Of a DNA stretch of 64,000 bases, positions 1 to 8,660 are shown in pieces. Position 1 is the first letter of the stretch. The number at the start of each line of letters is the position of its first letter. Under the pieces are notes generated by a model, which worked only from the letters and a program-made list of their open reading frames with translations, had not been told where the DNA came from and searched no databases. The DNA comes from Flavobacterium sp. GTDB lineage: Bacteria; Bacteroidota; Bacteroidia; Flavobacteriales; Flavobacteriaceae. The translations under genes were made by a program, and so were the position numbers. The stretch spans positions 1,963,075 through 2,027,074 of the forward strand of contig CP051546.1 of the NCBI GenBank assembly GCA_012837155.1, read 5' to 3'.

Positions 1-1496
1 GCACCTGATTTTGGCATTCAAAGAAATTATTTAGACTTGTTTTTAGAACTGCCTTGGAACGACTATTCTAAAGATAATTTCGATTTAAAGCGTGCTCAAA
101 AAATCTTGGATAGAGATCATTTTGGTTTAGAAGATGTGAAGAAACGAATGATTGAACATTTGGCAGTTTTGAAATTGAGGAACGATATGAAATCCCCAAT
201 TATTTGTTTGACAGGCCCTCCGGGAGTTGGTAAAACATCTATTGGAAGATCAGTTGCCGAAGCTTTAGGAAGAGAATATGTGCGTATATCGCTTGGCGGT
301 TTGCGGGATGAAGCCGAAATTAGAGGCCATCGAAAAACATATATCGGTGCCATGCCGGGGCGAATCATTCAGAGTTTGAAAAAGGCAGGAACCTCAAATC
401 CAGTTTTTGTTTTAGACGAAATTGATAAATTATCAAACAGTCATCAAGGCGATCCTTCATCGGCATTATTAGAGGTTTTGGATCCAGAGCAAAATAATTC
501 TTTTTATGATAATTTTCTAGAAATGGGATATGATTTATCAAAAGTGATGTTCATTGCGACCTCAAATAATATGTCCGAAATTCAACCCGCATTGAGAGAC
601 CGAATGGAAATTATTAAAATGTCGGGGTATACCATTGAAGAAAAGGTAGAAATTGCTCGTCAGCATTTGTTTCCACGTCAATTGAAAGAGCACGGTTTGA
701 CCAGCAAGGATTTGGCCATTGGAAAAAAGCAATTAGAAAAAATTGTCGAAGGATATACACGTGAGTCTGGTGTTCGAGGCTTGGAAGCAAAAATAGCCCA
801 AGTGATTCGAAGTGCTGCCAAATCAATTGCGATGGAGGAGGGGTACAACAAGAAAGTCAGCGACGAAGACATCGTAAAAATTCTTGGTGTTGCAAGATTA
901 GAAAGGGATAAATATGAAAGTAATGATGTTGCCGGAGTAGTTACAGGATTGGCCTGGACAAGTGTGGGTGGAGATATTCTTTTATAGAATCCTTGATTTC
1001 TCCGGGTAAGGGAACAATGACCATTACTGGGAATTTGGGGACTGTTATGAAGGAATCGGCAACGATAGCTTTAGAATATATAAAAGCTAATGTGGAACTT
1101 ATGGGTTTAAAACCTGAAATAATATCAAAATATAATATTCATTTGCACGTTCCCGAGGGTGCAACCCCAAAAGATGGGCCAAGTGCAGGAATTGCGATGT
1201 TGACTTCCTTAGTTTCTGTATTGACTCAAAAAAGAATCAAAAAGGGTCTAGCCATGACGGGAGAAATTACTTTGAGAGGAAAAGTATTGCCTGTGGGAGG
1301 AATAAAAGAAAAGATTTTGGCAGCCAAAAGAGCTAATATCAAGGAGATTATCTTGTGTCAGGAAAACAAAAATGATATAGACGAAATAAAGCCTGAATAT
1401 ATCGAAGGACTAACTTTTCATTATGTCAAGGAAATGAGCGATGTTTTGAAAATTGCCATCACAGATCAGAAAGTGAAAAACGCGAAAATACTTTAA
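1..1496 (+). CDS. lon: Lon protease, C-terminal part (frameshifted)
   Basis: ATP-dependent cytoplasmic serine protease that degrades misfolded and regulatory proteins. The window opens inside the gene, so the N-terminal substrate-binding domain is absent. The AAA+ module shows Walker A GPPGVGKT and Walker B VFVLDEID. The protease domain has the catalytic Ser in [11 protein letters not shown] and the Lys in [11 protein letters not shown]. The frame breaks near 981: one T is missing from a run of five, and restoring it gives [13 protein letters not shown] and joins the two halves. I therefore treat the break as a sequence error rather than a pseudogene. A hairpin terminator follows. Gene order lon-porQ-cmk is what I expect in Flavobacterium. 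Confidence 0.95.
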
Positions 1497-1517
1497 GCAT
1501 AATTTGAATCATAAAAT

Positions 1518-1555
1518 AAATTCCATCGCAAAATTTTTGAGATGGAATTTTTTAT
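1518..1555 (+). terminator. Rho-independent terminator after lon
   Basis: A perfect 10-bp stem (arms 1518-1527 and 1541-1550) with a 13-base loop is followed by a T run, 22 bases after the lon stop codon. Confidence 0.75.
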
Positions 1556-1683
1556 TAAATCCCTTGGGTTTAATTTCTTGAACTTCTAGTTCTGGGGAGT
1601 TCATTTATAGAATTACTCTAAAACTTCGAGCGCAAAAAGGAATTTATGCCATTATAATTTTATCTTCGCACTTGCGTTTTAGT

Positions 1684-2724
1684 ATGCAGAATAGCTTTTT
1701 AAGTATGCGAAAGAATCCTTTAGTTGGTTTGTTATTTTGCTTTGTACCATATCTTATGGTCAAATAGGAGGGAAGTATGCCTACCAATTTCTTAACTTGG
1801 TAACATCGCCAAGACAAGCCGCTTTGGGAGGAAAGACAATTACAATTTATGATGAGGATGTAAATCAAGCTAATTTTAATCCGGCAACAATAAATGCGGA
1901 TATGGATAATCATTTAGCACTAAATTATGGCAATTATTATGGAGCAGTTGCTTATGGAACCGCTTCCTATGCTTATACTTATGACCGTCATTTACAACGT
2001 TTCAAGTGGGAATTAACTATGTAAATTACGGTAAATTTGAGGGTTATGATGAAAATGGACAGCCTACGTCTGCATTTACGGGAGGAGAAACGGCACTTTC
2101 TTTTGGGTATGCTTATAATGTTCCCAATTCGAGTTTGTATTTGGGTGCCAATGCAAAATTGATTTCCTCTACACTTGAGAAGTATGGCTCTTTTGGTGGA
2201 GCAATCGATTTTGGTGCCATTTATATAGATGAGGCAAATGACATTAATTGGGCTTTTGTGGTCAGAAATTTGGGCACGCAGTTTACCACTTATTCAGGTA
2301 CAAATGAAAAATTGCCACTCGAAATAATGGCAGGAGTTTCGCAGGAATTAGAAAACGTGCCCATTCGATGGCATCTTACATTAGATAATTTGCAACAATG
2401 GAACATTTCTTTTTCTAATCCTAATCAAGTTAATGTGTCGCTTGATGGAACTTCAAATCAAAAAAGACGTCTGTATTTGGAAATGCTTTGCAACACGCCA
2501 TATTTGGAGTAGAACTTTTTCCTAAAAGAGCATTTAATATTCGATTGGGATATAATTTTAGACGTGCAAAAGAATTACTAATTTTGAATCAACGAAATTT
2601 CTCTGGAGTTTCAGTTGGTTTTGGATTAAAATTGAATAAATTGAAATTTAATTATTCCTATTCGAGATATACGTTGGCAGGAAATGCAAGTTTATTTGGT
2701 TTGACTATTAACTTTCAGGAATGA
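1684..2724 (+). CDS. porQ: Type IX secretion system protein PorQ (frameshifted)
   Basis: Outer-membrane beta-barrel protein of the PorV/PorQ family, a component of the type IX secretion system that exports and anchors surface proteins in Bacteroidota. The ATG at 1684 (or 1705) gives a signal peptide ending near ISYGQ, then GGKYAYQFLNLVTSPRQAALGG, the usual mature N-terminus, split here as GGKYAYQFLNL and VTSPRQAALGG. Three one-base losses break the frame: a T near 1735, an A near 1995 and an A near 2484. With these restored the protein has 347 residues, normal for the family. cmk follows 27 bases later and could be cotranscribed. The PorQ assignment rests on sequence pattern plus the lon/cmk neighbourhood. 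Confidence 0.85.
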
Positions 2725-2751
2725 TTATTTTAGAACTTTAAATTTTGAATT

Positions 2752-3432
2752 TTGGACAAAAGAATTACCATAGCAATAGATGGATTTTCCTCGACAGGAA
2801 AAAGTACCTTGGCAAAAGAATTGGCAAAGCATTTAGGATACGTTTATATTGACACAGGAGCAATGTATCGCGCAGTAGCTTTATATGCTATGCAAAAGAA
2901 CTATATTGGCAAAGATTTTTTTGACAAAGAAGCTTTGATTACTAGTTTAAATCTCATAAGATTAGTTTTTAAATTTAATTCAGATTTGGGTTTTGCTGAA
3001 ATGTATTTGAATGATGTGAATGTTGAAAAAGAAATTAGAACTATCGAAGTTTCTAATTATGTGAGCAAGGTAGCCGAAATACCTCAAGTAAGATCGAAAC
3101 TTGTTGAACAACAACAAGAAATGGGAAAAAACAAAGGCATTGTTATGGACGGCAGAGATATTGGAACTGTAGTTTTTCCTGATGCAGAGCTCAAAATATT
3201 TATGAATGCAAGCGCAAATACAAGAGCCGAAAGACGGTATAAAGAATTGATAGAGAAGGGCGACAAGGTTTCTTTTGATTCTGTTTTAAAGAATATCGAG
3301 GAACGCGATTTTATTGATTCACATCGAAAGGATTCTCCACTAGTAAAGGCAAAGGATGCGCTGGAATTTGATAATTCTACTATTTCAAAACAGGAGCAAC
3401 TTGAAAAAGTATTAAAATTGTTAAAGATTTAA
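2752..3432 (+). CDS. cmk: Cytidylate kinase (Cmk)
   Basis: Phosphorylates CMP and dCMP with ATP in pyrimidine nucleotide metabolism. The 226-residue protein is intact, the usual size for the family. It begins with ITIAIDGFSSTGKST (P-loop) and has the substrate-binding stretch YIDTGAMYRAVALYA and the later MDGRDIGTVVFPDA and RAERRYKEL motifs. The start is a TTG at 2752, chosen because it gives MDKRITIAIDG, matching homologues; no in-frame ATG precedes it closely. A terminator hairpin probably lay downstream but has been split by an insertion sequence. Confidence 0.93.
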   Translation: MDKRITIAIDGFSSTGKSTLAKELAKHLGYVYIDTGAMYRAVALYAMQKNYIGKDFFDKEALITSLNLIRLVFKFNSDLGFAEMYLNDVNVEKEIRTIEVSNYVSKVAEIPQVRSKLVEQQQEMGKNKGIVMDGRDIGTVVFPDAELKIFMNASANTRAERRYKELIEKGDKVSFDSVLKNIEERDFIDSHRKDSPLVKAKDALEFDNSTISKQEQLEKVLKLLKI

Positions 3433-3557
3433 TTATTCTTCACATACAATATTAGATATAAACCTTGCCGTTCTTGCAGCAGGTCAAACGCATTAAAAAC
3501 CATTAAATTTTAAAATGATTTTTTTAATATAACCATCTGAAATACAACGAATTAAAT

Positions 3558-3588
3558 TTGTTTTAGCAAATTAAATTTTGTATATTTA
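3558..3588 (+). promoter_or_regulatory. Probable transposase promoter, Bacteroidota type
   Basis: TTG at 3558-3560 and TATATTTA at 3581-3588 are 20 bases apart, one base off the consensus TTG-N17-23-TAnnTTTG. Transcription would start only a few bases before the transposase ATG at 3601, giving a very short leader. Confidence 0.5.
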
Positions 3589-3600
3589 TCTGATAATCAG

Positions 3601-4722
3601 ATGCTTAATATGAAATTAAAAAACAAATTGTTTATATTTGCTCAAACTATTCCAGACTTTAGATTGAACAGAAAAAAATTACACCCTTCGGAAAATATTG
3701 TTTTCATAACCATACTTGCCGTCATATGCGGGGCAGAAACTTGGGAAGAAATTGAAGATTACGGCATTGTTAAGCGTGAGTTTTTGGAAACTATCTTAGA
3801 TTTAGAAAACGGGATTCCTTCTCACGACACGTTTAATCGTTTTTTCTCTTTGCTAAAACCCTCTTTTTTCGAAGAACATTTCGTGTCTTGGATTAAATCA
3901 ATATCTAACCATTACAAGGGTGTCGTGGCAATTGACGGCAAAACAGTTCGAGGTTCTAAGCAATCTGGATTGAAGTCTGCCATTCATTTGGTAAGTGCTT
4001 TTTCTACAGAAAACGAAATCTTTTTAGGTCAAATTAAAACAGAAGAGAAATCAAATGAAATTACGGCAATCCCAGAACTTTTAAAAGTGTTAGACCTTGA
4101 AAATGCTATTATTACCATAGATGCAATGGGTTGTCAAACAGATATAGCAGAAGTGATTATTGAACAAAAGGCAGATTATATTTTGGCGGTAAAAGAAAAC
4201 CAAAAAGAATTATATCAAGATATTGAAAGTGCTTTTTTGATTCCCTCAAAAGACAAATCAAAAATTTATATAACCGAGGAAGTTGGTAGCGGAAGGGTAG
4301 AAAAAAGGACTTGTACTGTGATGGATGATTTGAGTCATTTATTAAATCCAACTAAATGGAATTCATTACAATCTATTGCAAAAATAGAAAGTGAAAGGTT
4401 TATAAAATCAACTGGTAAAACACAGAAATCAACTCGGTTTTATATAACAAGTTTACCTTGTGATGCCAAGAAAATAGCGGATGCTGTTCGTTCACATTGG
4501 AAAATTGAAAACAATTTACATTGGCATTTAGACGTTTCCTTTGGAGAAGATAAGAGTAGAAAAAGACATAAAAACGCGGCACAAAATTTTTCGTCAGTCT
4601 TGAAATTATCATTAAAAATACTGCTCAATGAAACAATTAGTCCTGTAAAGAAGAGCGTCAGAAGAAAACGTAAAATAGCAGGTTGGGATAATCATTATCT
4701 TTTATCTTTGTTCAACTTTTAA
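3601..4722 (+). CDS. ISAs1-family DDE transposase
   Basis: Cut-and-paste transposase of the element around it. The 373-residue protein is intact and of the usual family length. The N-terminal part (FAQTIPDFRLNRKKLHPSENI, here in two parts FAQTIPDFRL and NRKKLHPSENI) is the DDE_Tnp_1-associated domain. The catalytic domain shows VAIDGKTVRGS, ITIDAMGCQTDIA and, near the end, HWKIENNLHWHLDVSFGED, the usual DDE surroundings in this family. ATG codons at 3601 and 3610 are both possible starts. Confidence 0.95.
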   Translation: MLNMKLKNKLFIFAQTIPDFRLNRKKLHPSENIVFITILAVICGAETWEEIEDYGIVKREFLETILDLENGIPSHDTFNRFFSLLKPSFFEEHFVSWIKSISNHYKGVVAIDGKTVRGSKQSGLKSAIHLVSAFSTENEIFLGQIKTEEKSNEITAIPELLKVLDLENAIITIDAMGCQTDIAEVIIEQKADYILAVKENQKELYQDIESAFLIPSKDKSKIYITEEVGSGRVEKRTCTVMDDLSHLLNPTKWNSLQSIAKIESERFIKSTGKTQKSTRFYITSLPCDAKKIADAVRSHWKIENNLHWHLDVSFGEDKSRKRHKNAAQNFSSVLKLSLKILLNETISPVKKSVRRKRKIAGWDNHYLLSLFNF

Positions 4723-4744
4723 TGCGTTTGACCTGTTCTTGCAG

Positions 4745-5047
4745 GGTTTATTGTTTTTTATATTCTCATTTCTCTATGCTATTGACATTCATTTTTTAGC
4801 ACTCTTTTTTCGAAATAAGCCACTATTTTTAATTTTATTCTGCCAAATAATTTTATACGTACGTAAAAAACTAATTTGTATGATTATACATATAAATAAA
4901 ATTATATTGTGTATTTTGTCGATTTTATTTGTATTTTAAACGATAATTGTTGTACATTTATCCAAGAAATAAAACAACAACAAGTTCTTAATAATAATCT
5001 AAAGAAGTTTGCCCCACAATCTACTTTAAACTTAACTATCTAATATC
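4745..5047. other. Intergenic region, about 300 bases
   Basis: This very AT-rich stretch holds the T-rich tail of the split terminator and the promoter of the downstream lipoprotein. An open frame of about 66 residues here has no start signal or recognisable pattern and I do not consider it a gene. Confidence 0.6.
4929..4960 (+). promoter_or_regulatory. Probable promoter of the CAP lipoprotein gene
   Basis: TTG at 4929-4931 and TACATTTA at 4953-4960 are separated by 21 bases, one base off the Bacteroidota consensus. They lie about 90 bases before the gene, leaving an untranslated leader. Confidence 0.45.
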
Positions 5048-5551
5048 ATGAAAGCAAAATTACTTCGTGTACTATTGCTAGCTGCAATTGTATTCACTAT
5101 GAACTCCTGTTCAACAAATGACTCAGAAACACCCGTTGCTACAACTGCAACTGCATTAAAAACAGTTGACTATTCTTATACTTCAAATGAAATAGAGGCA
5201 ATGAATTTAATTAATTCATATAGAACTAGTTTGGGATTAAAGGAATTAGGAAAGATTAATTATGTTTCAGTAAAGTCAGAGCAACATGACAATTATATGA
5301 TTGCTAATAATGTAGTGAATCATAATGATTTTGTAGCTCGTTCAGAAGACATTATTAAAGTTGTAGGGGCTAAAAAAGTAAGCGAAAATATTGCCTACAA
5401 CTATAATACACCACAAGCAGCAGTCGAGGCTTGGTTAAAAAGTCCGTCACACAAAGAAAATATTGTTGGTGATTTTACAGATTTTGGAATTGCTATTAGA
5501 GTAAATGCCGAAGGAAAAAAATACTATACTAATATTTTCGTAAAGCTATAA
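5048..5551 (+). CDS. CAP-domain (SCP/PR1-like) lipoprotein
   Basis: A 167-residue predicted lipoprotein. The signal peptide MKAKLLRVLLLAAIVFTMNS ends at a lipobox Cys (position 21). After a Thr/Ala-rich linker comes a CAP domain: NLINSYRTSLGL, then a His in NNVVNHNDF, SENIAYNY, AVEAWLKSPSHKENIVGDF and FGIAIRV, the typical order of conserved segments. Bacterial CAP proteins are extracytoplasmic and mostly of unknown role. It stands alone between the insertion sequence and a terminator, with its own promoter, so it is probably monocistronic. Confidence 0.88.
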   Translation: MKAKLLRVLLLAAIVFTMNSCSTNDSETPVATTATALKTVDYSYTSNEIEAMNLINSYRTSLGLKELGKINYVSVKSEQHDNYMIANNVVNHNDFVARSEDIIKVVGAKKVSENIAYNYNTPQAAVEAWLKSPSHKENIVGDFTDFGIAIRVNAEGKKYYTNIFVKL

Positions 5552-5573
5552 GTTTTGGTTTTATTTAATTTGG

Positions 5574-5600
5574 AAACTGCCTCAAAAGGGCAGTTTTTTT
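5574..5600 (+). terminator. Terminator after the CAP lipoprotein gene
   Basis: An 8-bp stem AAACTGCC/GGCAGTTT (5574-5581, 5589-5596) with a 7-base loop and a T run, about 22 bases past the stop. Confidence 0.85.
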
Positions 5601-5618
5601 GTTGTGAATGGCATTTTA

Positions 5619-5685
5619 TATTTTTAATTTGTGAATTCGTGGTTATGATGAGTATCACAAATAGACAGACTTTCAGTCTGCAAAC
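5619..5685 (+). repeat. Dispersed intergenic repeat, copy 1
   Basis: This segment shares two identical blocks, in the same order, with the reverse complement of 56043-56100: a 14-base ATTTTTAATTTGTG block and a 22-base block at 5653-5674 (ATCACAAATAGACAGACTTT plus one base either side). A short insertion of AATTCGTG separates them here. The rest of the 5.55-5.82 kb gap shows nothing coding. Confidence 0.7.
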
Positions 5686-5823
5686 CAAACCCACGAACTT
5701 GAAGTCTATGGTTTAGTTTATCTAATTCGCAATCCTCCGATAGAATCATCTCAATTTTGATTGTCAGTAATGATTAATAATTGGCAAAAAGTATTATTTT
5801 TACGAATTCCATATTAGACTATT

Positions 5824-6579
5824 ATGATAAAAAACGAACAATCAGCAGACTGTTTTTCAAAAGAAAGTGCGGTTTTAAAAGCCTCTGATATTGTACAATG
5901 GAAAAAGAAAAACAATAAATATAATTTCAGTATTTTACCAAAAACTGCCATTATTTCTTTGAATAAATACGGTATAAGCCGAAAAAAAACGATTTTTATC
6001 AAAAAAGTACATGGACTAATTGGTCAGAATTTTATACTAAATCATAATCTAATTTTTTGTTCTGGATTTGGAAATGGAGCACCCGCAGTTGTTGGAATTT
6101 TGGAAGAACTTCGTGAACTGGGTGTTGAAAATTTTATTTTTGTTGGATTGGCAGGTTTAATCTCTAAAAACGAAAACAATGGAGAAGTCTTTTGGGTAAA
6201 CAATAGTCTTTCGACTGTTGGTTGCACTCGCTTTTATTCAACAAAAGATAGTTTTGAACCACTCAAAAATGTATGGTTTAAAAATTTAAAATCAAATTTA
6301 AATTTACCCGAAGCGACTTGTTGGAGTACTGATGCGCCGTTTAGAGAAACGAAATCTTTGTTGGATTATTTTATTGAAAAAAGGGCAACTCACGTCGATA
6401 TGGAATGTGCCGCAATTTATGCTTTTGCAGAGTTTTACAATTTGAATGCATTATGCATCGTTGTAACTGCTGATAATCTGTCAAACTACAATTGGAATCC
6501 GCCTAAAGATAGTAAGGCTATGAATTGGAATCTTAGCCAAATTATTAAAAAAATAATAAATATTACCAATAATGCTTGA
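5824..6579 (+). CDS. Nucleoside phosphorylase-like protein (PNP/UDP family)
   Basis: A 251-residue protein of the purine/uridine phosphorylase superfamily, which cleaves N-glycosidic bonds of nucleosides or related compounds. Seen in sequence: the glycine-rich phosphate/ribose loop ILCSGFGNGAPAV-like stretch (FCSGFGNGAPAVVGILEEL), FIFVGLAGLIS, the Met-Glu signature VDMECAAIYAFAE and the late ALCIVVTADNLSN. The next gene, a GT2 glycosyltransferase, starts 8 bases before this stop, so the two are probably cotranscribed and translationally coupled. Substrate unknown; hopanoid enzyme HpnG belongs to the same superfamily, so a non-nucleoside role is possible. Confidence 0.8.
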   Translation: MIKNEQSADCFSKESAVLKASDIVQWKKKNNKYNFSILPKTAIISLNKYGISRKKTIFIKKVHGLIGQNFILNHNLIFCSGFGNGAPAVVGILEELRELGVENFIFVGLAGLISKNENNGEVFWVNNSLSTVGCTRFYSTKDSFEPLKNVWFKNLKSNLNLPEATCWSTDAPFRETKSLLDYFIEKRATHVDMECAAIYAFAEFYNLNALCIVVTADNLSNYNWNPPKDSKAMNWNLSQIIKKIINITNNA

Positions 6580-7611
6580 AAATAACCATCCATTAGTTTC
6601 TATTATAATCACATTCTATAATGAAGAGTTTTTTTATCTAGGTGTTTGCTATCGGTTAAAAATCAAACTTATAAAAACATAGAAGTAGTTTTGATTAATG
6701 ACGGTTCTACTGATAATTCATTAGAAATTGCAGAAAAATTCAGAAGCGATTTTGTATTGTTTAAAATAGTTACCATTGAAAATTCGGGACATAGTGAAGC
6801 AAGAAATTTTGGGCTACAAAATGCTACTGGAGAATTTCTAACATTTTTAGATGCAGATGATGAGTTGGAAACTGAAATGATTGAAGTTTGTTTAAAAAAA
6901 ATACTCGCCTCTAATTCGGATTTAGTGATTTGCAAGTTCACTATTTTTAATGAAAATGGCAATTCAGAAATGATTTCAGGCTGGAAACCAAGAAATCAAG
7001 AAATTACCCAAACTACGGATTTACTTTATGAAATGTTCAATCATGGCATTTCAGAAAATGTATGGGCAAAAATGTTTAAGTCTCATTTAGCCAAACAAAT
7101 CGTTTTCAAAAAAGGATTATGGTTCGACGACAGGCCTTTTATGTTTGAACACTTATTTGTTGCCAAAACGGTTTCGTTTGAAGAAAAATCACTTTTAAAA
7201 ATACATAAAAGAGGTTCTTCTATAACCAGAAGAACTATTGAGCCCAAAAGAATTACAGATTGGCATAGCGTTTTTGAAATAGAATTGGGCATTGCCACAA
7301 AATACAGTTCGGATAAACTATTAAAAGAGAAAATTGCCAAACATTATTTAAGTGTTTTAACGGACAATTATTTGATTCAAGTTATAGAGAAAAAGCAAAT
7401 TAATAATTTAAAACTTGTACGAGAAACATTTTTAAATCAATTAAAAAAATTTAGGGAAATAATTAAATTTGAGGAAATTTCGCTAAAGAGTAGAGATACT
7501 CTAATTCTGAAACTGCTCCAGTTTCCCAACTTTTTTGGCTGGACATTTTCTAATAGTCTAATTCAAATTCTTAAGAAGAAGAGAATTCAAGGCATCAAAA
7601 AGCTAAAGTGA
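6572..7611 (+). CDS. GT2 family glycosyltransferase (frameshifted)
   Basis: Inverting GT-A fold glycosyltransferase. The ATG at 6572 overlaps the upstream stop and gives HPLVSIIITFYNEEFFL, the usual GT2 opening. The frame breaks near 6632, where a run of seven T should be eight; the repaired protein has 346 residues. Motifs: VVLINDGSTDNS, SEARNFGL and the metal-binding LTFLDADDELE. No membrane segments are evident, so it likely acts on the cytoplasmic side. Its stop is one base from the end of the convergent GT4 gene, which places it next to the surface-glycan operon. Confidence 0.88.
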
Positions 7612-7612
7612 T

Positions 7613-8659
7613 TTATGTATAAAATGAATCATAAACGGTCTTAATGGTGTCTTCCATTTTAAACTTTTCAACTCTTTCAAACGAATTTGGTTTATTCAAA
7701 ATAGATTTTATTTTTTCGCCCAAAGCTATTTTGTCTTCACTATAAAAAAAGGTCTTTAATGATTTAGAATCTTCCATTGGAATAGTACTTACAACATGAC
7801 ATCCCGAATATAAGCTTCTTGCAATACGACACCAGCACCTTCAAAAGTAGATGTGTAAAAAGATAACACTATTATTCATATATTCCAATACCTCTTTATG
7901 TGAAATACTACCGACCAATTTGATATTTTTAGATAAATTTAATGTTGCAATCTTATTTTCTAGGTTACCCTTCTCACCTGTGTCTCCCCCACAAATTATA
8001 GCATTTATTGATTTGAATTCTTTTTTTAAATCATCAATAATATCAACAAACAAAGAATAATTTTTCAATACACTCAGATTTCCAACGCCCAAAATTGTTA
8101 TTGGTCTTTCGTTCAGATTTAGGTTAGGAAATCGGCTTCGATCAATCGCCACATTGGCAATAGTTTTGATGTCAAGTTTAAAATTTTCTTTAAAAATATT
8201 TTTTTGATGTTCTGACAACAGTATCAATTCATTTTCAGGCAATTTTAATAATTTTATGTATTTATTCTCTTTTTTAACATCTTGTCCCAACATCCAAACT
8301 TGGAGTTTTATATTGAAAAATCTACTCAAAACCTTTCCAATTAAAGCACATTCACGATACCAAAAACAAAGGATTCCATCATACTTATTTTTTCTTTGGA
8401 GTTGCATTCCTTTTAAGATAGCAATTATAAAATAAGGCACAATTCTAAATGATTTTTTGTAACCACTTCCAATAGGATGAACCGTCACTTTACCCAAACT
8501 GTATTTTTTAATTTGAGGAAACATAAGGGGCATGACATCCACTTTTACATCTGTATTTTCAGCAAATTGCTCGGTAAAATGAGTGATGAATGGTACTACA
8601 ATATCTTCCGATTTGTCAATAGGAAACATTGGTGGTATAAAGAGCAGTCTTTTTGTCAT
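7613..8659 (-). CDS. GT4 family glycosyltransferase (frameshifted)
   Basis: Retaining GT-B fold glycosyltransferase, last gene of the minus-strand operon. The N-terminal half is intact (MTKRLLFIPPMFPIDKSED); the nucleotide-sugar half includes TILGVGNLSVLKNYSLFVD and KLVGSISHKEVLEYM. The frame breaks near 7857 and again near 7822 (a T missing in GAAGCT-TATATT). Repair gives FEGAGVVLQEALYSGCHVVST, split here as FEGAGVVLQEAL and YSGCHVVST, the family's donor-binding E-x7-E region, and a C-terminus ending DTIKTVYDSFYT, about 348 residues. The first lesion could be an extra T or two missing bases. Confidence 0.85.
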
Positions 8660-8660
8660 T

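Larger units (their letters stand above)
3480..4735 (+). mobile_element. Complete ISAs1-family insertion sequence
   Basis: A 1256-bp element. Its 19-bp terminal inverted repeats are identical (CAGGTCAAACGCATTAAAA at 3480-3498, its complement at 4717-4735). It is flanked by a 9-bp target duplication TTCTTGCAG (3471-3479 and 4736-4744). A single intact transposase gene fills the interior. The identical ends, intact duplication and open gene suggest a recent and possibly still active insertion. Family ISAs1 is assigned from the transposase; duplications of 8-10 bp are usual for it. Confidence 0.95.
3460..4757 (+). terminator. cmk terminator hairpin split by the ISAs1 element
   Basis: Removing the insertion sequence and one target copy joins AAACCTTGC (3460-3468) to GCAGGGTTT (4741-4749) with a 7-base loop. 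The result is a 9-bp stem with one G-T pair, followed by a T-rich stretch, 28 bases after the cmk stop. The 9-base target duplication TTCTTGCAG covers most of the loop and the start of the 3' arm. In the present sequence neither half can form the full stem. Confidence 0.6.

Noticed and set aside
4739-4939. Open frame of 66 residues rich in Phe, Ile and Leu after the ISAs1 element
   Set aside because: It begins inside the terminator remnant, has no ribosome site or recognisable pattern, and its composition is what random AT-rich DNA gives.
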